Of a DNA stretch of 64,000 nucleotides, positions 27,288 to 36,263 are shown piece by piece. Position 1 is the stretch's first letter, and every line of letters starts with the position of its first letter. The notes below the pieces were generated by a model, which saw nothing but the letters and a program-made list of their open reading frames with translations, searched no databases and was not told the origin of the DNA. The translations under genes were made by a program, and so were the position numbers. This DNA comes from Thiothrix sp. GTDB taxonomy: Bacteria; Pseudomonadota; Gammaproteobacteria; Thiotrichales; Thiotrichaceae. The stretch is from the NCBI RefSeq assembly GCF_028714775.1, contig NZ_JAQTLS010000009.1:1-64000 (forward strand), read 5' to 3'.

Positions 27288-29277
27288 GTGTTACCTCTCG
27301 TCCGATGGTCTGTGTGAACGTATCTTGTAGGTGCTTGAAATAAAGCTCGAATTCTGGCTGGTTACGGTTACTGCTGCCCGCCAGCACAATTTCTGACTGC
27401 TTATCTCCTGCCGGTTTGATCCATACCCATATTCTACGGTGTGAGACATAAAATAACAGAAAGACCCCTATTGCCAGCATGATACTGCCGAGGTAGACCA
27501 CGCTTTTGCCCGGTGAACGGGTAATTTGCAATCCTGACGCTTCAATCTGTTTGAAGCTGGTCATTTGGATAAGCCACGGCGAGCCGTAGGATGAAATCTT
27601 ATCAATGGCAAGCAAGCTGTCGTCAAAGAACATCCAGTCAGCTTCGTTGGGTTCGCCAGTTACACCTTCTTGCTTGAGGGTTTCCTGATACACCGCCCGC
27701 ATTGACGCATTTAGGACTTTCATAAAGGCTTCCGACGCCGCTTCGCGCTTGTCTTCGGGGAAGCGGGTGGTGATTTCCTGCATGATCCCATCCGAACCCT
27801 TGGTGGCAAAAATGCTGGTCAAGTGCACCATAGATTCGATCACCTGATTTTCCACATCGGCATTCTGCATCTGGGCTTGCTGCATGGATGTACGGGTTGT
27901 CTCAAGCGCTGATTTTTTCACAAGTTCGGTGTTTTGCAAATCCGACAAAAACCGCATAAAGCGCCCTGTGCCACCTTTGGTATCCACCGGAATGTGCAAA
28001 TAACGGAACGGGTCAGCCGGGGAACTGCGCACACCACTGATGAGGTAGTTCTGCCCCTTGATATTGACCGGGTTCATGTAGTTTTGGTATTCCATCGCCT
28101 GCCCAGTGGCATCACGCAGCTTGAAAGTGATGCTCGGGCCGATGTTGCGCTTTTTAACTTTGCCGTCCGGTTCTTCCATATCATTGATGTTGAACAGGCG
28201 GAAATCTTTTAGTTCCAGCGTGTAGTTTTGTGTGGAACTGCTCAGCTTGTAATCGCGGAAGATATTGCCTTCCACATCTTGCACAGCGAACTGGCTGTTG
28301 AAAGGGTGCAAGCGCAGGTTGATCTTGGAGCCACCATCACCGAAGTTAGCTTGATAGATTGCCACGCCGTTGTAGACCAGTGGATGGTTGACCGAAATTG
28401 TGGCTTCCAGCGGTTTGGGCAAAGCCTTGTCGTGGATGACCAGATCGCTTTCAAAGGATTTGGGCATCCCGGTGGAATAGTGTTCAACGCGGAAATCTTT
28501 CACTTCCACATCAAAGGGCAAGTGTTGCACCAGATAGCCGTCGCGTACCGGCAGGAAAATGATGTTGGCGTGGTTGCCTTCCGGGATGTCTACCGAGCCA
28601 CGGTAGGTGGCGTTATCCGGTGGCAGTTGGCTGATGGCTGGTACATCGGCGGCGGGGAGGTTGCGGGTTTCCGGTTTAAGGGTTCCCTGCCACTCGCCAA
28701 TTCTGATGGCGAGGCTGCTATTGTCCAGTATGCCGCCACCAAACAGGATGACGATCATGCCAAGATGGGTCAGCCAATAACCCCAGTGGTTGGCGCGGCC
28801 TTTCATGCCCGCGATGACCACGTGGTCGTCCGCCACTTTTTGGCGGGTTTTGAAACCTTGTGCGTGCAGGATGCGCTGCGTCATGGCTTGCGCGGCGGTG
28901 TTGTCCATTGGGCTGCTGAGGCTGAGCTGATGCTTCATTGCCCGCAGGGATTTTTCCTGCACGTTTTCGCGGAAATGGCGTAACTCGCGCAAGATGCCGG
29001 GAGTGTTGCGTCCTACACAGGTAGCGATGGAAATGACCAACACCACCAAAATCGCAAGGAACCAAGCGGCAGCGTAAACATCGTACAGTCCCATCGACTT
29101 GAACAGGTCAAACCAGAAGGGGCCAAACTTGATTTGGTAATCCGTGTAAGGCTGGTTTTGTTTGAGGATAGTGCCAATGATGGACGCAATTGCCAACACT
29201 ACCAACAAACTGATAGCCAGATTCATGGAACCCAGAAAGTTGATCAGGCGTGTACTGGCAGTGGGTGTGTTTCTCAT
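27262..29277 (-). CDS. resB: Cytochrome c biogenesis protein ResB
   Basis: ResB (Ccs1) forms the cytochrome c synthetase complex with CcsB. The ~671-residue protein has N-terminal membrane helices (NLAISLLVVLAIASIIGTIL; AAWFLAILVVLVISIATCVG; WGYWLTHLGMIVILFGGGIL), a large periplasmic domain (about 190-590) and a last helix (VVYLGSIMLAIGVFLLFYVSHRR). The ATG at 29277 is chosen over 29337 because the longer version would run into the terminator hairpin of the upstream cytochrome gene. Confidence 0.93.
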   Translation of the reverse strand: MRNTPTASTRLINFLGSMNLAISLLVVLAIASIIGTILKQNQPYTDYQIKFGPFWFDLFKSMGLYDVYAAAWFLAILVVLVISIATCVGRNTPGILRELRHFRENVQEKSLRAMKHQLSLSSPMDNTAAQAMTQRILHAQGFKTRQKVADDHVVIAGMKGRANHWGYWLTHLGMIVILFGGGILDNSSLAIRIGEWQGTLKPETRNLPAADVPAISQLPPDNATYRGSVDIPEGNHANIIFLPVRDGYLVQHLPFDVEVKDFRVEHYSTGMPKSFESDLVIHDKALPKPLEATISVNHPLVYNGVAIYQANFGDGGSKINLRLHPFNSQFAVQDVEGNIFRDYKLSSSTQNYTLELKDFRLFNINDMEEPDGKVKKRNIGPSITFKLRDATGQAMEYQNYMNPVNIKGQNYLISGVRSSPADPFRYLHIPVDTKGGTGRFMRFLSDLQNTELVKKSALETTRTSMQQAQMQNADVENQVIESMVHLTSIFATKGSDGIMQEITTRFPEDKREAASEAFMKVLNASMRAVYQETLKQEGVTGEPNEADWMFFDDSLLAIDKISSYGSPWLIQMTSFKQIEASGLQITRSPGKSVVYLGSIMLAIGVFLLFYVSHRRIWVWIKPAGDKQSEIVLAGSSNRNQPEFELYFKHLQDTFTQTIGREVTHGNATGND

Positions 29278-29315
29278 ACCGCGAAGACCATGGTTGCAGG
29301 AAGGGGCATTAAAAC

Positions 29316-29345
29316 AACAAAGGGTGACAGATGCCACCCTTTGTT
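29316..29345 (-). terminator. Intrinsic terminator after cytochrome c4
   Basis: An 11-bp stem (29316-29326 with 29335-29345; core CAAAGGGTG/CACCCTTTG) and an 8-base loop. On the minus strand it is followed by a T-rich GTTTTAATG. It separates the cytochrome c4 gene from resB, so resB may need its own promoter or readthrough. Confidence 0.75.
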
Positions 29346-29373
29346 TGGTTTCAGTCCATTACGGAATGGTAAC

Positions 29374-29985
29374 TTACTTCAAACCAGCAATGTACTCTGC
29401 TACAGCGTCAATTTCTGCATCAGTCATTTTAGCAGCAACGTTTTGCATCATTTTGCCTGCATCGTTAGCGCGTTCGCCCTTACGGAATGCATTCAACTGA
29501 TTTTTAACGTAAGTGTTTTGCTGACCGTTCAGTGAAGGGAAGTTAGCAGCCGGGTTGCCAGCGCCTGTTGGGCCGTGGCAGGCAGCGCAAGCGGCAACGC
29601 CAGTAGCATTGTTGCCACCTTTGTAAACTTGTTCGCCCAGTGCTACTTTGCTTTGGTCAGCTTCGCCCAGTTTTTTGGGTTGGCTGGCGAAGTAGGCTGC
29701 CAAGTCAGCCACATCCTGTTCGCTCAATGGCTTAGCCATAGGGGACATGGTGGCGTTGACACGTTTGTCTTCCTTGAAGTTGGTCAACTGCTTCACGATG
29801 TAGCTAGCATGTTGGCCTGCCAGTTTTGGCCATTCAGGGTTAGTGCTGTTACCGTCTGCGCCATGGCAGGCTGCACAAGTCGCGGATTTGGTTTTGCCTG
29901 CTTCTGCATTGCCACCTTCTGCCCAAGCAGATGCAGTGATGCTAATTGCCAGGCCAGTCAGTACAAACGCGAGTACTTTTTTCAT
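29374..29985 (-). CDS. Dihaem cytochrome c4
   Basis: The 203-residue periplasmic protein has a cleavable signal peptide (ending SAWA) and two class I cytochrome c domains. Haem-binding CAACH motifs lie at residues 37-41 and 133-137. Distal methionine candidates are in NATMSPMAKPLS and GKMMQNVAAKMT. Cytochrome c4 passes electrons to terminal oxidases such as cbb3. It sits next to the System II maturation genes that would mature it. A GGAG lies about nine bases before the ATG. Confidence 0.95.
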   Translation of the reverse strand: MKKVLAFVLTGLAISITASAWAEGGNAEAGKTKSATCAACHGADGNSTNPEWPKLAGQHASYIVKQLTNFKEDKRVNATMSPMAKPLSEQDVADLAAYFASQPKKLGEADQSKVALGEQVYKGGNNATGVAACAACHGPTGAGNPAANFPSLNGQQNTYVKNQLNAFRKGERANDAGKMMQNVAAKMTDAEIDAVAEYIAGLK

Positions 29986-30294
29986 CTCGAAGTGCTCCTA
30001 AGATATCTACAAAATCTGTAATCGTTTAACCGCATCATTTGGTTACTCCCCAGACTAACCAGTACTTGATGCGACGCCCTACCGTCTTTTTGCGGTTGAA
30101 GCAATCAACTTGCAATCATGTCCGGCGCTCTTTAAGCTGCACCAGCTTGACCGCAGGCGTACCATAATCCACACGCTCCACAGCCTTTCTTTCGCTACAA
30201 TCAGCCTCTTGGCTTATACATCGCGAAAAAACGACTGGATTGTATAACATATTCTGCTTCTGTTCCGCAAAAAATATTAGAGAATTCTAACATT
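29986..30294. other. Divergent intergenic region between cytochrome c4 and yihA
   Basis: The 309 bases hold no open frame I would call. A TATAAC hexamer at 30243-30248 may be the -10 of yihA, with no clear -35. A short inverted repeat TTAGA/TCTAA (30277-30290) lies just before the yihA ATG. Promoters for both flanking genes must lie here. Confidence 0.4.
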
Positions 30295-30888
30295 ATGAAC
30301 CATTACTTTCAGCAGGCAAGTTTCCTGCAAAGTGCGACAACCCGTAAGACTCTGCCTCCAGAAGGTGGTCTTGAGATTGCTTTTGCAGGCCGCTCTAATG
30401 CCGGAAAATCAAGCGTAATCAACGTGGTATGCTCGCAAAAGTCGCTTGCCCGCACCAGTAAAACACCGGGGCGGACGCAGCTAATTAATTTTTTTCGCCT
30501 AACAGATGGTCACTTTTTGGTCGACTTGCCGGGCTATGGCTACGCAAAAGTACCGGAAGCGGTGAAGTTGGAGTGGCATAAATTTATTGAATCGTACTTG
30601 ATGGAAAGGAACACCTTGCGGGGTTTGGTTTTGGTGATGGACATTCGTCACCCGCTGACCGAGTACGACCAAGCGATGTTGGGGTGGGCGCATGGTCGGC
30701 GTTTGCCCGTGCATGTCTTGCTGAACAAGGCGGATAAGTTGTCACGCGGTGCGGCAGGTAATGTGTTGCTGACGGTACGCAAGGAGCTTGAGGGGCTTGG
30801 TGGTATTTCAGTCCAAACGTTTTCGGCGTTGAATAAGCAAGGTTTGGATGAATGTTGGGCTGTTGCCGAGGCGTGGTTAGGTCGTTGA
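30295..30888 (+). CDS. yihA: Ribosome biogenesis GTP-binding protein YihA/EngB
   Basis: Essential GTPase (YsxC/EngB) needed for late assembly of the 50S subunit. The 197-residue protein shows G1 [10 protein letters not shown], the switch region [15 protein letters not shown]3 [11 protein letters not shown]4 LNKADKLS and G5-like FSALNKQG. Length is typical. It stands alone on the plus strand and is convergent with the Deg protease gene across a 425-base spacer. Confidence 0.95.
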   Translation: MNHYFQQASFLQSATTRKTLPPEGGLEIAFAGRSNAGKSSVINVVCSQKSLARTSKTPGRTQLINFFRLTDGHFLVDLPGYGYAKVPEAVKLEWHKFIESYLMERNTLRGLVLVMDIRHPLTEYDQAMLGWAHGRRLPVHVLLNKADKLSRGAAGNVLLTVRKELEGLGGISVQTFSALNKQGLDECWAVAEAWLGR

Positions 30889-30980
30889 TTGCAAACAGAA
30901 AAGAAAGATAAATGAATTTTATCTTTAGGTTATTCAGGATTAGTTAATTTACTGACTAATATGATGTTCCTTATAGAAAA

Positions 30981-31107
30981 GGAACCCCGGCCAAACAGGG
31001 GGTCTAAAAAGCCGGGGCTAATTAAACAGGTTTGGATTGGGGACACCAAACCTGTGTCCGCAAACAGAAAACACAAGCGCCGGGCTTAAGCGCTTAATTA
31101 TTAAGTG
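30981..31107. other. Structured intergenic segment between yihA and the Deg protease gene
   Basis: The 425-base convergent spacer 30889-31313 holds no credible gene but several stems. CCCCGGC 30985-30991 pairs with GCCGGGG 31011-31017. ACAGGTTTGG 31026-31035 pairs with CCAAACCTGT 31046-31055 around the loop ATTGGGGACA, whose GGACAC can also pair with GTGTCC 31053-31058. AAGCGC 31075 pairs with GCGCTT 31090, and CTTAA with TTAAG just after. Part may be a bidirectional terminator; the alternative pairings also fit a small structured RNA. A spf (Spot 42) resemblance was looked for and not seen. Confidence 0.4.
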
Positions 31108-31313
31108 TTCTCTGATAACTTTGCGGAAACTGCAAAATTGCTCGTCGTTCTGACCAGCAAGCCTAAAAGTTATCTGCTATTTCTTCAGTATTGTGGGCTT
31201 ATTCACAAGCTCGGAATTCTATGCCTTAATTGCCACAACATCTACTAGTACCTAGAGTAAACATATAGCAAATGCTTCGTAAATGTCAATATATGTGGTG
31301 TAAAACTCTTCGC

Positions 31314-32474
31314 TCAACGCAGTTCACGTTCCCAGAACGGCTTCTCGCCCACATTCTGCGCTGGGCTTGATGCTGCTGGCGTAGCCCGGGCAGTATTTTT
31401 CTCAGGTGCACCGATGACAACGGTAATGTTGAGCGGTTTACCTGCCCGCAGCAAGGTGATGTTGACTCGCTCACCAATCCGCAAGTTCCCCACCATATTT
31501 TTGACATCAACGGCGTTGCTTACGTTTTTGCCATTCAGGCGGATAATGACATCAGCGGTTTTGACCCCCGCTTTTTCGGCGGCGGATTTCGGGATGACCA
31601 AGCGTACAAGTGCCCCTGCATTAGGTCTTGCGCCAGCGTTATTGGTCATGTTGATGTCACTGTCCTGAACCTCTATGCCCAACTGCCCGCGTTCGACCCG
31701 TCCATTCTGGACAATTTGGGTAATCACGCCTGCTGCCGTATTGATGGGGACGGAAAAGCCAATGCCTAAGTTACCACCACTTTGGTCGCCCAGAATGGCG
31801 GTGTTGATGCCAATCAATTGCCCTTGCAGGTTGACCAGTGGCCCGCCGGAGTTGCCCAAATTGATGGGGGCGTCGGTTTGGATGAAGTTTTCATATTCAC
31901 TGATGCCGGGGTTGCGGTGCAGGGCGCTGATAATGCCGGAAGTCACGGTTTGCCCGATACCATAAGGATTGCCGATGGCGACCACGAAATCACCTACCCG
32001 CAGATGCTCAGAATCCCCAAAGGGCATGGCGACTAGCCGTTCAGGGGGGATTTGCAGCACTGCCAGATCGGCACGAGGGTCAACCCCAACGATTTGGGCT
32101 TGGTATTTACGCCCATCATTCAAGGTGACAAGGATATTGTCCGCTGACTCGATAACGTGGGAGTTGGTGAGGATGTGTCCCCGTTGTGCGTGAATGATGA
32201 CGCCAGAGCCAGTACCACTGACTGGGCTTTCGGAATGGCTGTCACCAAAAAAGCGTTTGAAAAACGGGTCGCCGAGTAACGGCTCGCTCATTTGCTGGCG
32301 ACCTTCTGTGCTGATGTTCACGACAGCAGGCGTTACCCTGTCCAGCATGGAGGCCAAAGAAGGCAAAGGCTGACCATTGACTTCGGTAGGAAGTGCGGCG
32401 TGCGCTGTGGTGGGTACGGCGGCAGGCAGGATCATCGCTGCTAGCAGTATCACGTTGCGCATTATTTTGGGCAT
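31314..32474 (-). CDS. DegQ/DegP-like periplasmic serine protease, single PDZ
   Basis: Periplasmic trypsin-like protease for misfolded envelope proteins. From the start at 32474 (GAGAG six bases before) it has a signal peptide ending TTAHA. The catalytic triad is His106 (TNSHVIE), Asp136 (RADLAVL) and Ser209 (LGNSGGPL). One PDZ domain follows (about 265-355; GVKTADVIIRLNGKNVSNA), then a Thr/Ala/Pro tail. DegP and DegQ have two PDZ domains; DegS has one but is membrane-anchored. This is therefore a single-PDZ, apparently cleaved form of ~386 residues. It is monocistronic, downstream of yicC in orientation. Confidence 0.92.
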   Translation of the reverse strand: MPKIMRNVILLAAMILPAAVPTTAHAALPTEVNGQPLPSLASMLDRVTPAVVNISTEGRQQMSEPLLGDPFFKRFFGDSHSESPVSGTGSGVIIHAQRGHILTNSHVIESADNILVTLNDGRKYQAQIVGVDPRADLAVLQIPPERLVAMPFGDSEHLRVGDFVVAIGNPYGIGQTVTSGIISALHRNPGISEYENFIQTDAPINLGNSGGPLVNLQGQLIGINTAILGDQSGGNLGIGFSVPINTAAGVITQIVQNGRVERGQLGIEVQDSDINMTNNAGARPNAGALVRLVIPKSAAEKAGVKTADVIIRLNGKNVSNAVDVKNMVGNLRIGERVNITLLRAGKPLNITVVIGAPEKNTARATPAASSPAQNVGEKPFWERELR

Positions 32475-32682
32475 GGTCATCTCTCGTTTTTTCCAGTTGT
32501 TGTTTGTCGTGCTTTTGGTCACTTACCCTGTAGTATGGTTCCCTTTTAGGTAAGATGCTGCCTCGGATTTCGACCAAACAGCTTTTTAGCCCTTCCTTAT
32601 TCTCAGCATCAGGCGCTGGCGTTGTAAGTTTACAACAATGTAATGCGAAAACACTTAAAAATCTACAGGGGGTGAATTTACC

Positions 32683-33549
32683 CTATTCAATATTTTGCAC
32701 CTGCTCGCGCATCTGCTCGATCATGACTTTGAGGTCAACGGCAGCTTGCGTGGTGTCGGCGTCGTTGGACTTGGATGATAGGGTGTTGGCTTCGCGGTTG
32801 AGTTCCTGCATGAGGAAATCGAGGCGGCGTCCGACTGGCTCGTTGCGTTCCAACACCTCATTGATTTCGTCTAGGTGTGCCATCAGGCGATCCAGTTCTT
32901 CTTCCACGTCCAAGCGTTGGGCGAGGATCACGAGTTCTTGTTCGATGCGGTTGTAGTCCGGTGAAATCTTCAGTTCGTCAATGCGGTTGAGGATTTTTTC
33001 GCGCTGGGCAGCAATGATGCCGGGACGGTGTTTACGGATGCGCACAATGATTTCCGCAATCTGGTCGCAACGCTGGTAAATGAAATCTGCCAAGCGTTTG
33101 CCTTCGCGTTCGCGGGTTTCCAAGAGGTCATCCAGCGTGTCTTGCAGTAAGGCTTTGGCGTGGGCGCAAAGGATGTCCATGTCGGGTTGGGAATCTTGTG
33201 CCACCCCCGGCCAGCGCAGGATGTCGACGGCTTTGAGCGGTTCCGGGTTGTCGGTAATGGATTCCAGTTGGCGGCAAGCAATGATCAGGGCGCGAGCCAA
33301 CGGTTCGTTGATGCGGATTTCGCTGGTGTTGCTTTTGCTGGGGTTGAAACGCAGCGTGGTTTCAACTTTGCCGCGTTTGAGGGTGCTTTGGATGGTTTCG
33401 CGGAAAGCATTTTCTTGGCTGCGGAAGTCTTCCGGCAAGCGCAGGCTGATGTCGAGGTAACGGTGATTGACCGTGCGGGCTTCCCAGCTCATTGTGCCGT
33501 GTTCGGTGGTCAGTTCGCGGTGGGAAAAGGCCGTCATGCTGCGGATCAT
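32683..33549 (-). CDS. yicC: YicC family endoribonuclease-like protein
   Basis: The 288-residue protein starts MIRSMTAFSHRE, the family hallmark, and ends in the conserved DUF1732 region (PVGRRLDFLMQELNREANTLSSKSNDAD). YicC proteins are reported to act as Mn-dependent endoribonucleases, for example on the sRNA RyhB in E. coli. The ATG at 33549 excludes 63 upstream codons that are a shadow of the comF region. It is separated by 31 bases from comF and likely co-transcribed with it. Confidence 0.92.
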   Translation of the reverse strand: MIRSMTAFSHRELTTEHGTMSWEARTVNHRYLDISLRLPEDFRSQENAFRETIQSTLKRGKVETTLRFNPSKSNTSEIRINEPLARALIIACRQLESITDNPEPLKAVDILRWPGVAQDSQPDMDILCAHAKALLQDTLDDLLETREREGKRLADFIYQRCDQIAEIIVRIRKHRPGIIAAQREKILNRIDELKISPDYNRIEQELVILAQRLDVEEELDRLMAHLDEINEVLERNEPVGRRLDFLMQELNREANTLSSKSNDADTTQAAVDLKVMIEQMREQVQNIE

Positions 33550-33580
33550 GTGTGTTTGCTTCCGGTTGTTTACTTGGTGC

Positions 33581-34273
33581 TTAATGGTAGTCGATTCGCG
33601 GCTCAAGTTCATGTTTTTGCCGCAAGGTAGGGCGGGCGCAAGACCACGCTTCAATGTGTTGCACGCCGTGTGAACGTAATAACCGCGCCAGTTCGCGGGT
33701 GGTTGCCCCGGTGGTGATGACATCATCAAAAATGGCAATGCGGGCGTAAGACAATGGTGCAGTAAGCTGGAATGCTTGGTTCAAGTTGTGTTGGCGCTGG
33801 CTGGAATCGAGTTCGGTTTGCGGCAATGTGGATTTGTGGCGTGTGACCGCGTGGGTCAGCAGCGGAACGCCGAGTTGCTTGGCTAACGGTCGGGCCAATT
33901 CCAAGGCTTGGTTAAAACCGCGTTTGTGTAAGCGGGCAGTATGCAAAGGAACCGGCAAGATGGCATCCGGTAGCTGCGCGATCTGCGGCAGGATGCCGCT
34001 GGCGGTCAATTCCCCGAGCGTGGCAAGTTCGCGGATGTGTTTGCCGAATTTGATCCCCAGCAGCAAATTACTGATTGGTGGCTGGTAGGTAAATGCGCTG
34101 ATGCAAGTTTCGCAAGGTGCAATGGGGATGTTGTTGGTTTCCGGTAGCCACGGTAAATCATCGTGGCACTGCTGGCAAAGCGGGTGTCCTTCTAGGTGTG
34201 GTTGCCCACAGAAAGCGCAATCAGTTGGTAGGAACGCATCCATCAGCCGCAGGAAGTGGCGGTGAAACATCAC
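33581..34273 (-). CDS. comF: ComF family amidophosphoribosyltransferase-like protein
   Basis: The 230-residue protein carries an N-terminal zinc-finger-like pair of Cys motifs (CAFCGQP..CQQC, then CETC) and a C-terminal phosphoribosyltransferase fold. The PRPP loop is IAIFDDVITTGATTRELA, and HKRGFNQALELARPLAKQLG matches ComF. In naturally competent bacteria ComF helps take up single-stranded DNA. The start is a GTG that overlaps the rhombosortase stop by 4 bases; an ATG follows directly at 34270. Confidence 0.9.
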   Translation of the reverse strand: MMFHRHFLRLMDAFLPTDCAFCGQPHLEGHPLCQQCHDDLPWLPETNNIPIAPCETCISAFTYQPPISNLLLGIKFGKHIRELATLGELTASGILPQIAQLPDAILPVPLHTARLHKRGFNQALELARPLAKQLGVPLLTHAVTRHKSTLPQTELDSSQRQHNLNQAFQLTAPLSYARIAIFDDVITTGATTRELARLLRSHGVQHIEAWSCARPTLRQKHELEPRIDYH

Positions 34274-34842
34274 GGTTTGTTAATGGGTTTGGCAAGGTGG
34301 AAGAGTGCCAGTATGACGCCACCTTCCATGCCATAAATATGGGCGGAATAAATGACGGGGGCGTCAATCAGGTTGGCTGACAAAGCGTTTCCCCCATGCA
34401 GCCAGTCCCATGCGGTTTTGCCGCAGATGCCGAGCAGGATCAGTAGGGCGGTTGCCCATTCCTTTTGCTGCGCAAATTGCAGGCCAGCGAGCATGAATAG
34501 GCCGTATAGCACACCCGAAAAGCCCGCGTACCAAGCCACTTCCGGGCTTAAGAACCACAGCCCCAAGCCAGTACAAGTGCTGATAAAAAGGATATGTGCT
34601 GCCAGTATGCGTGGTGGGGTTGGTGGGCGGTTGATGGAAGTCAGTAACCAGAATCCGCACAGGTTAAGCGCCAGATGCCAAAGGTTGGTGTGGATTAGGT
34701 TGCCTGTCCACAAACGCCATACCTGCCCGTCATCAATCAAGTGACGTTGGAAGATCAGGTCGCCCTGAAAGAGTTGCAGTAACAGCAAGCTAATGCTGAA
34801 AATAGCTGCAACGCCATAATGGTTGATGCATCGGTTGATCAT
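34270..34842 (-). CDS. rrtA: Rhombosortase (rhomboid-family protease)
   Basis: Intramembrane serine protease that processes GlyGly-CTERM proteins. The 190-residue polytopic protein has the rhomboid features HTNLWHLALNLCGFW, the catalytic Ser in AWYAGFSGVLYGLF, and the His in YSAHIYGMEGG. Length and the compact six-helix layout fit rhombosortase better than classical GlpG. It is divergent from the type II secretion pseudopilin genes, which is meaningful because GlyGly-CTERM proteins are generally type II secretion cargo. Confidence 0.85.
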   Translation of the reverse strand: MINRCINHYGVAAIFSISLLLLQLFQGDLIFQRHLIDDGQVWRLWTGNLIHTNLWHLALNLCGFWLLTSINRPPTPPRILAAHILFISTCTGLGLWFLSPEVAWYAGFSGVLYGLFMLAGLQFAQQKEWATALLILLGICGKTAWDWLHGGNALSANLIDAPVIYSAHIYGMEGGVILALFHLAKPINKP

Positions 34843-34932
34843 GAGGATGGTTTTATTCTTTTCTGGGTGTGCAACATGGAAGGCAGTATGCCAGAATCCC
34901 CCTCATGAATCTTGCATGAGAGGACGAACTGC

Positions 34933-35361
34933 ATGAATGTGAAAAGTATGCGTGGGCGCAAGCCGTTGGAAGCCGGTTTCTCGTTAACAGAATTGATGAT
35001 TGTTATCGTGATTATCGGGATTTTGCTGGGGATTGTATTCAGTAATATGGATGTGTTGGATAAGGCTAACTCCCAAAAAGCCGAACAAGAAATCAGTAAA
35101 TTTAAGATCAATCTGGAATCGTACCGCGCAGATAATGGCGCTTTCCCGCCATCGGGGGCGTTAAATGCCTTGGTTTCCAATCCGGGGAATGCACCCCGCT
35201 GGCGGCAGTACATGAAAAGCCTGCCGAAAGACCCGTGGGGTAGCGATTACCGTTACCTGAATCCGGGTTCGCACAATAATGAAATGGATGTTTACAGCAT
35301 CGGGCCGGACAAGCGTGCAGGTACTGACGATGATATTGGCAGTTGGCGGCTGGAACGGTAA
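34933..35361 (+). CDS. gspG: Type II secretion major pseudopilin GspG
   Basis: The 142-residue pseudopilin has a short basic leader and the prepilin peptidase site before FSLTELMIVIVIIGILLG (mature Phe, Glu5 conserved). The C-terminal GspG core has PPSGALNALVSNPG, LPKDPWGSDYRYLNPG and the calcium-binding-type end MDVYSIGPDKRAGTDDDIGSW. AGAGGA lies eight bases before the ATG. It leads an overlapping gspGHIJ set. Confidence 0.94.
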   Translation: MNVKSMRGRKPLEAGFSLTELMIVIVIIGILLGIVFSNMDVLDKANSQKAEQEISKFKINLESYRADNGAFPPSGALNALVSNPGNAPRWRQYMKSLPKDPWGSDYRYLNPGSHNNEMDVYSIGPDKRAGTDDDIGSWRLER

Positions 35362-35863
35362 ACCAGCCCGGCAAGCGGGTTATTCCTTGCTGGAAATGCT
35401 GATCGTCATTACGGCGGTTGGCATCTTGTACACGCTCGTGGGTTCCCTGTTGGGGTTGTCGGTGTCTGATCCCTTGAATGAAGAGGTGGCGCGGCTACGC
35501 GAGCGAGTCAGTCTGGCGCAGGACGAAAGCGTGGTGCGTTCGCAAGCGTTAGCGTTGGGTTTTGGTGATAAGGGCTACGCTTTTTTTACCCAAGGTGCTG
35601 ATAAGGATGGTAAGCCGCAATGGGAACCGATTAAAGATGATGACCTGTTACGCCAATACAAATTACCGGATGGATATAAGCAGGTGCTTGATTTGCAGGG
35701 GCAGGCTGTGGTTTTAGATGCATTGCATCCGCAGGTATTCATTTTGCCAACGGGGGAAATGACGCCGTTTGAATGGCATTTGCGCTCCACGCCCGAACGC
35801 GAAGGTGTGCTGAAATTTGATGCGCAAGGGCGGCTTCAGGATGCGGTTCATGAAACGGGTTAA
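35330..35863 (+). CDS. gspH: Type II secretion minor pseudopilin GspH
   Basis: The ~177-residue minor pseudopilin has a leader ending QAG before YSLLEMLIVITAVGILYTLV. The remainder fits GspH (RVSLAQDESVVRSQALALGF, then a beta-rich C-terminal part ending GVLKFDAQGRL). The start is uncertain: the ATG at 35330 lies inside gspG, and a TTG at 35336 or a distant upstream ATG are alternatives. Overlap on both sides indicates tight coupling. Confidence 0.82.
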   Translation: MILAVGGWNGKPARQAGYSLLEMLIVITAVGILYTLVGSLLGLSVSDPLNEEVARLRERVSLAQDESVVRSQALALGFGDKGYAFFTQGADKDGKPQWEPIKDDDLLRQYKLPDGYKQVLDLQGQAVVLDALHPQVFILPTGEMTPFEWHLRSTPEREGVLKFDAQGRLQDAVHETG

Positions 35864-36263
35864 GGCGCGTCAGGCGGGTTTCAACTTGATCGAAGTCATG
35901 TTTGCCTTGTTATTGCTGGGGCTGGTGATCAGTATCAGTGTGGAAACCAGTGCGGGTGACATTGCGGGTTACAAACGTATGCGGGATGGTTCATTCGCCC
36001 GTTGGGTGGCACTGAACCAGGTCGCAGAAGTGCAATTGTCCAAGGAGTTTCCTGCCGAGGGTAAAGAATCGGGGGAGGCTGAGATGGGTGGTATCGACTG
36101 GAAGTGGCAGCAGGAAATCGTATCAGCCCCGAATGAGGATGACTTGCGCAAGATTCAGGTTTCCGTTTATCAGGCGGGGCAGCCGGATGAATTGGTCTCT
36201 ATGCAAGTGGGTTATGTGGCTAATCCGCAGCCCAAGCCCCGGGCAAAGGTTCAAGCCCCATGA
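35850..36263 (+). CDS. gspI: Type II secretion minor pseudopilin GspI
   Basis: The 137-residue protein has the leader MKRVKARQAG before FNLIEVMFALLLLGLVIS, the prepilin cleavage context. The downstream part has the GspI core (WVALNQVAEVQL, DWKWQQEI) and a Pro/Lys-rich end. The ATG at 35850 has AGGA eight bases before it and overlaps the gspH stop region; an ATG at 35841 is an alternative. Confidence 0.88.
   Translation: MKRVKARQAGFNLIEVMFALLLLGLVISISVETSAGDIAGYKRMRDGSFARWVALNQVAEVQLSKEFPAEGKESGEAEMGGIDWKWQQEIVSAPNEDDLRKIQVSVYQAGQPDELVSMQVGYVANPQPKPRAKVQAP

Noticed and set aside
28228-28983. 251-codon plus-strand frame opposite resB
   Set aside because: Val/His/Phe-rich shadow; resB has membrane helices and family motifs through this stretch.
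30889-31313. Spot 42-like or 6S RNA next to yihA
   Set aside because: Position suggested spf, but the sequence shows neither the Spot 42 core nor the 6S bubble structure; kept only as an unnamed structured spacer.
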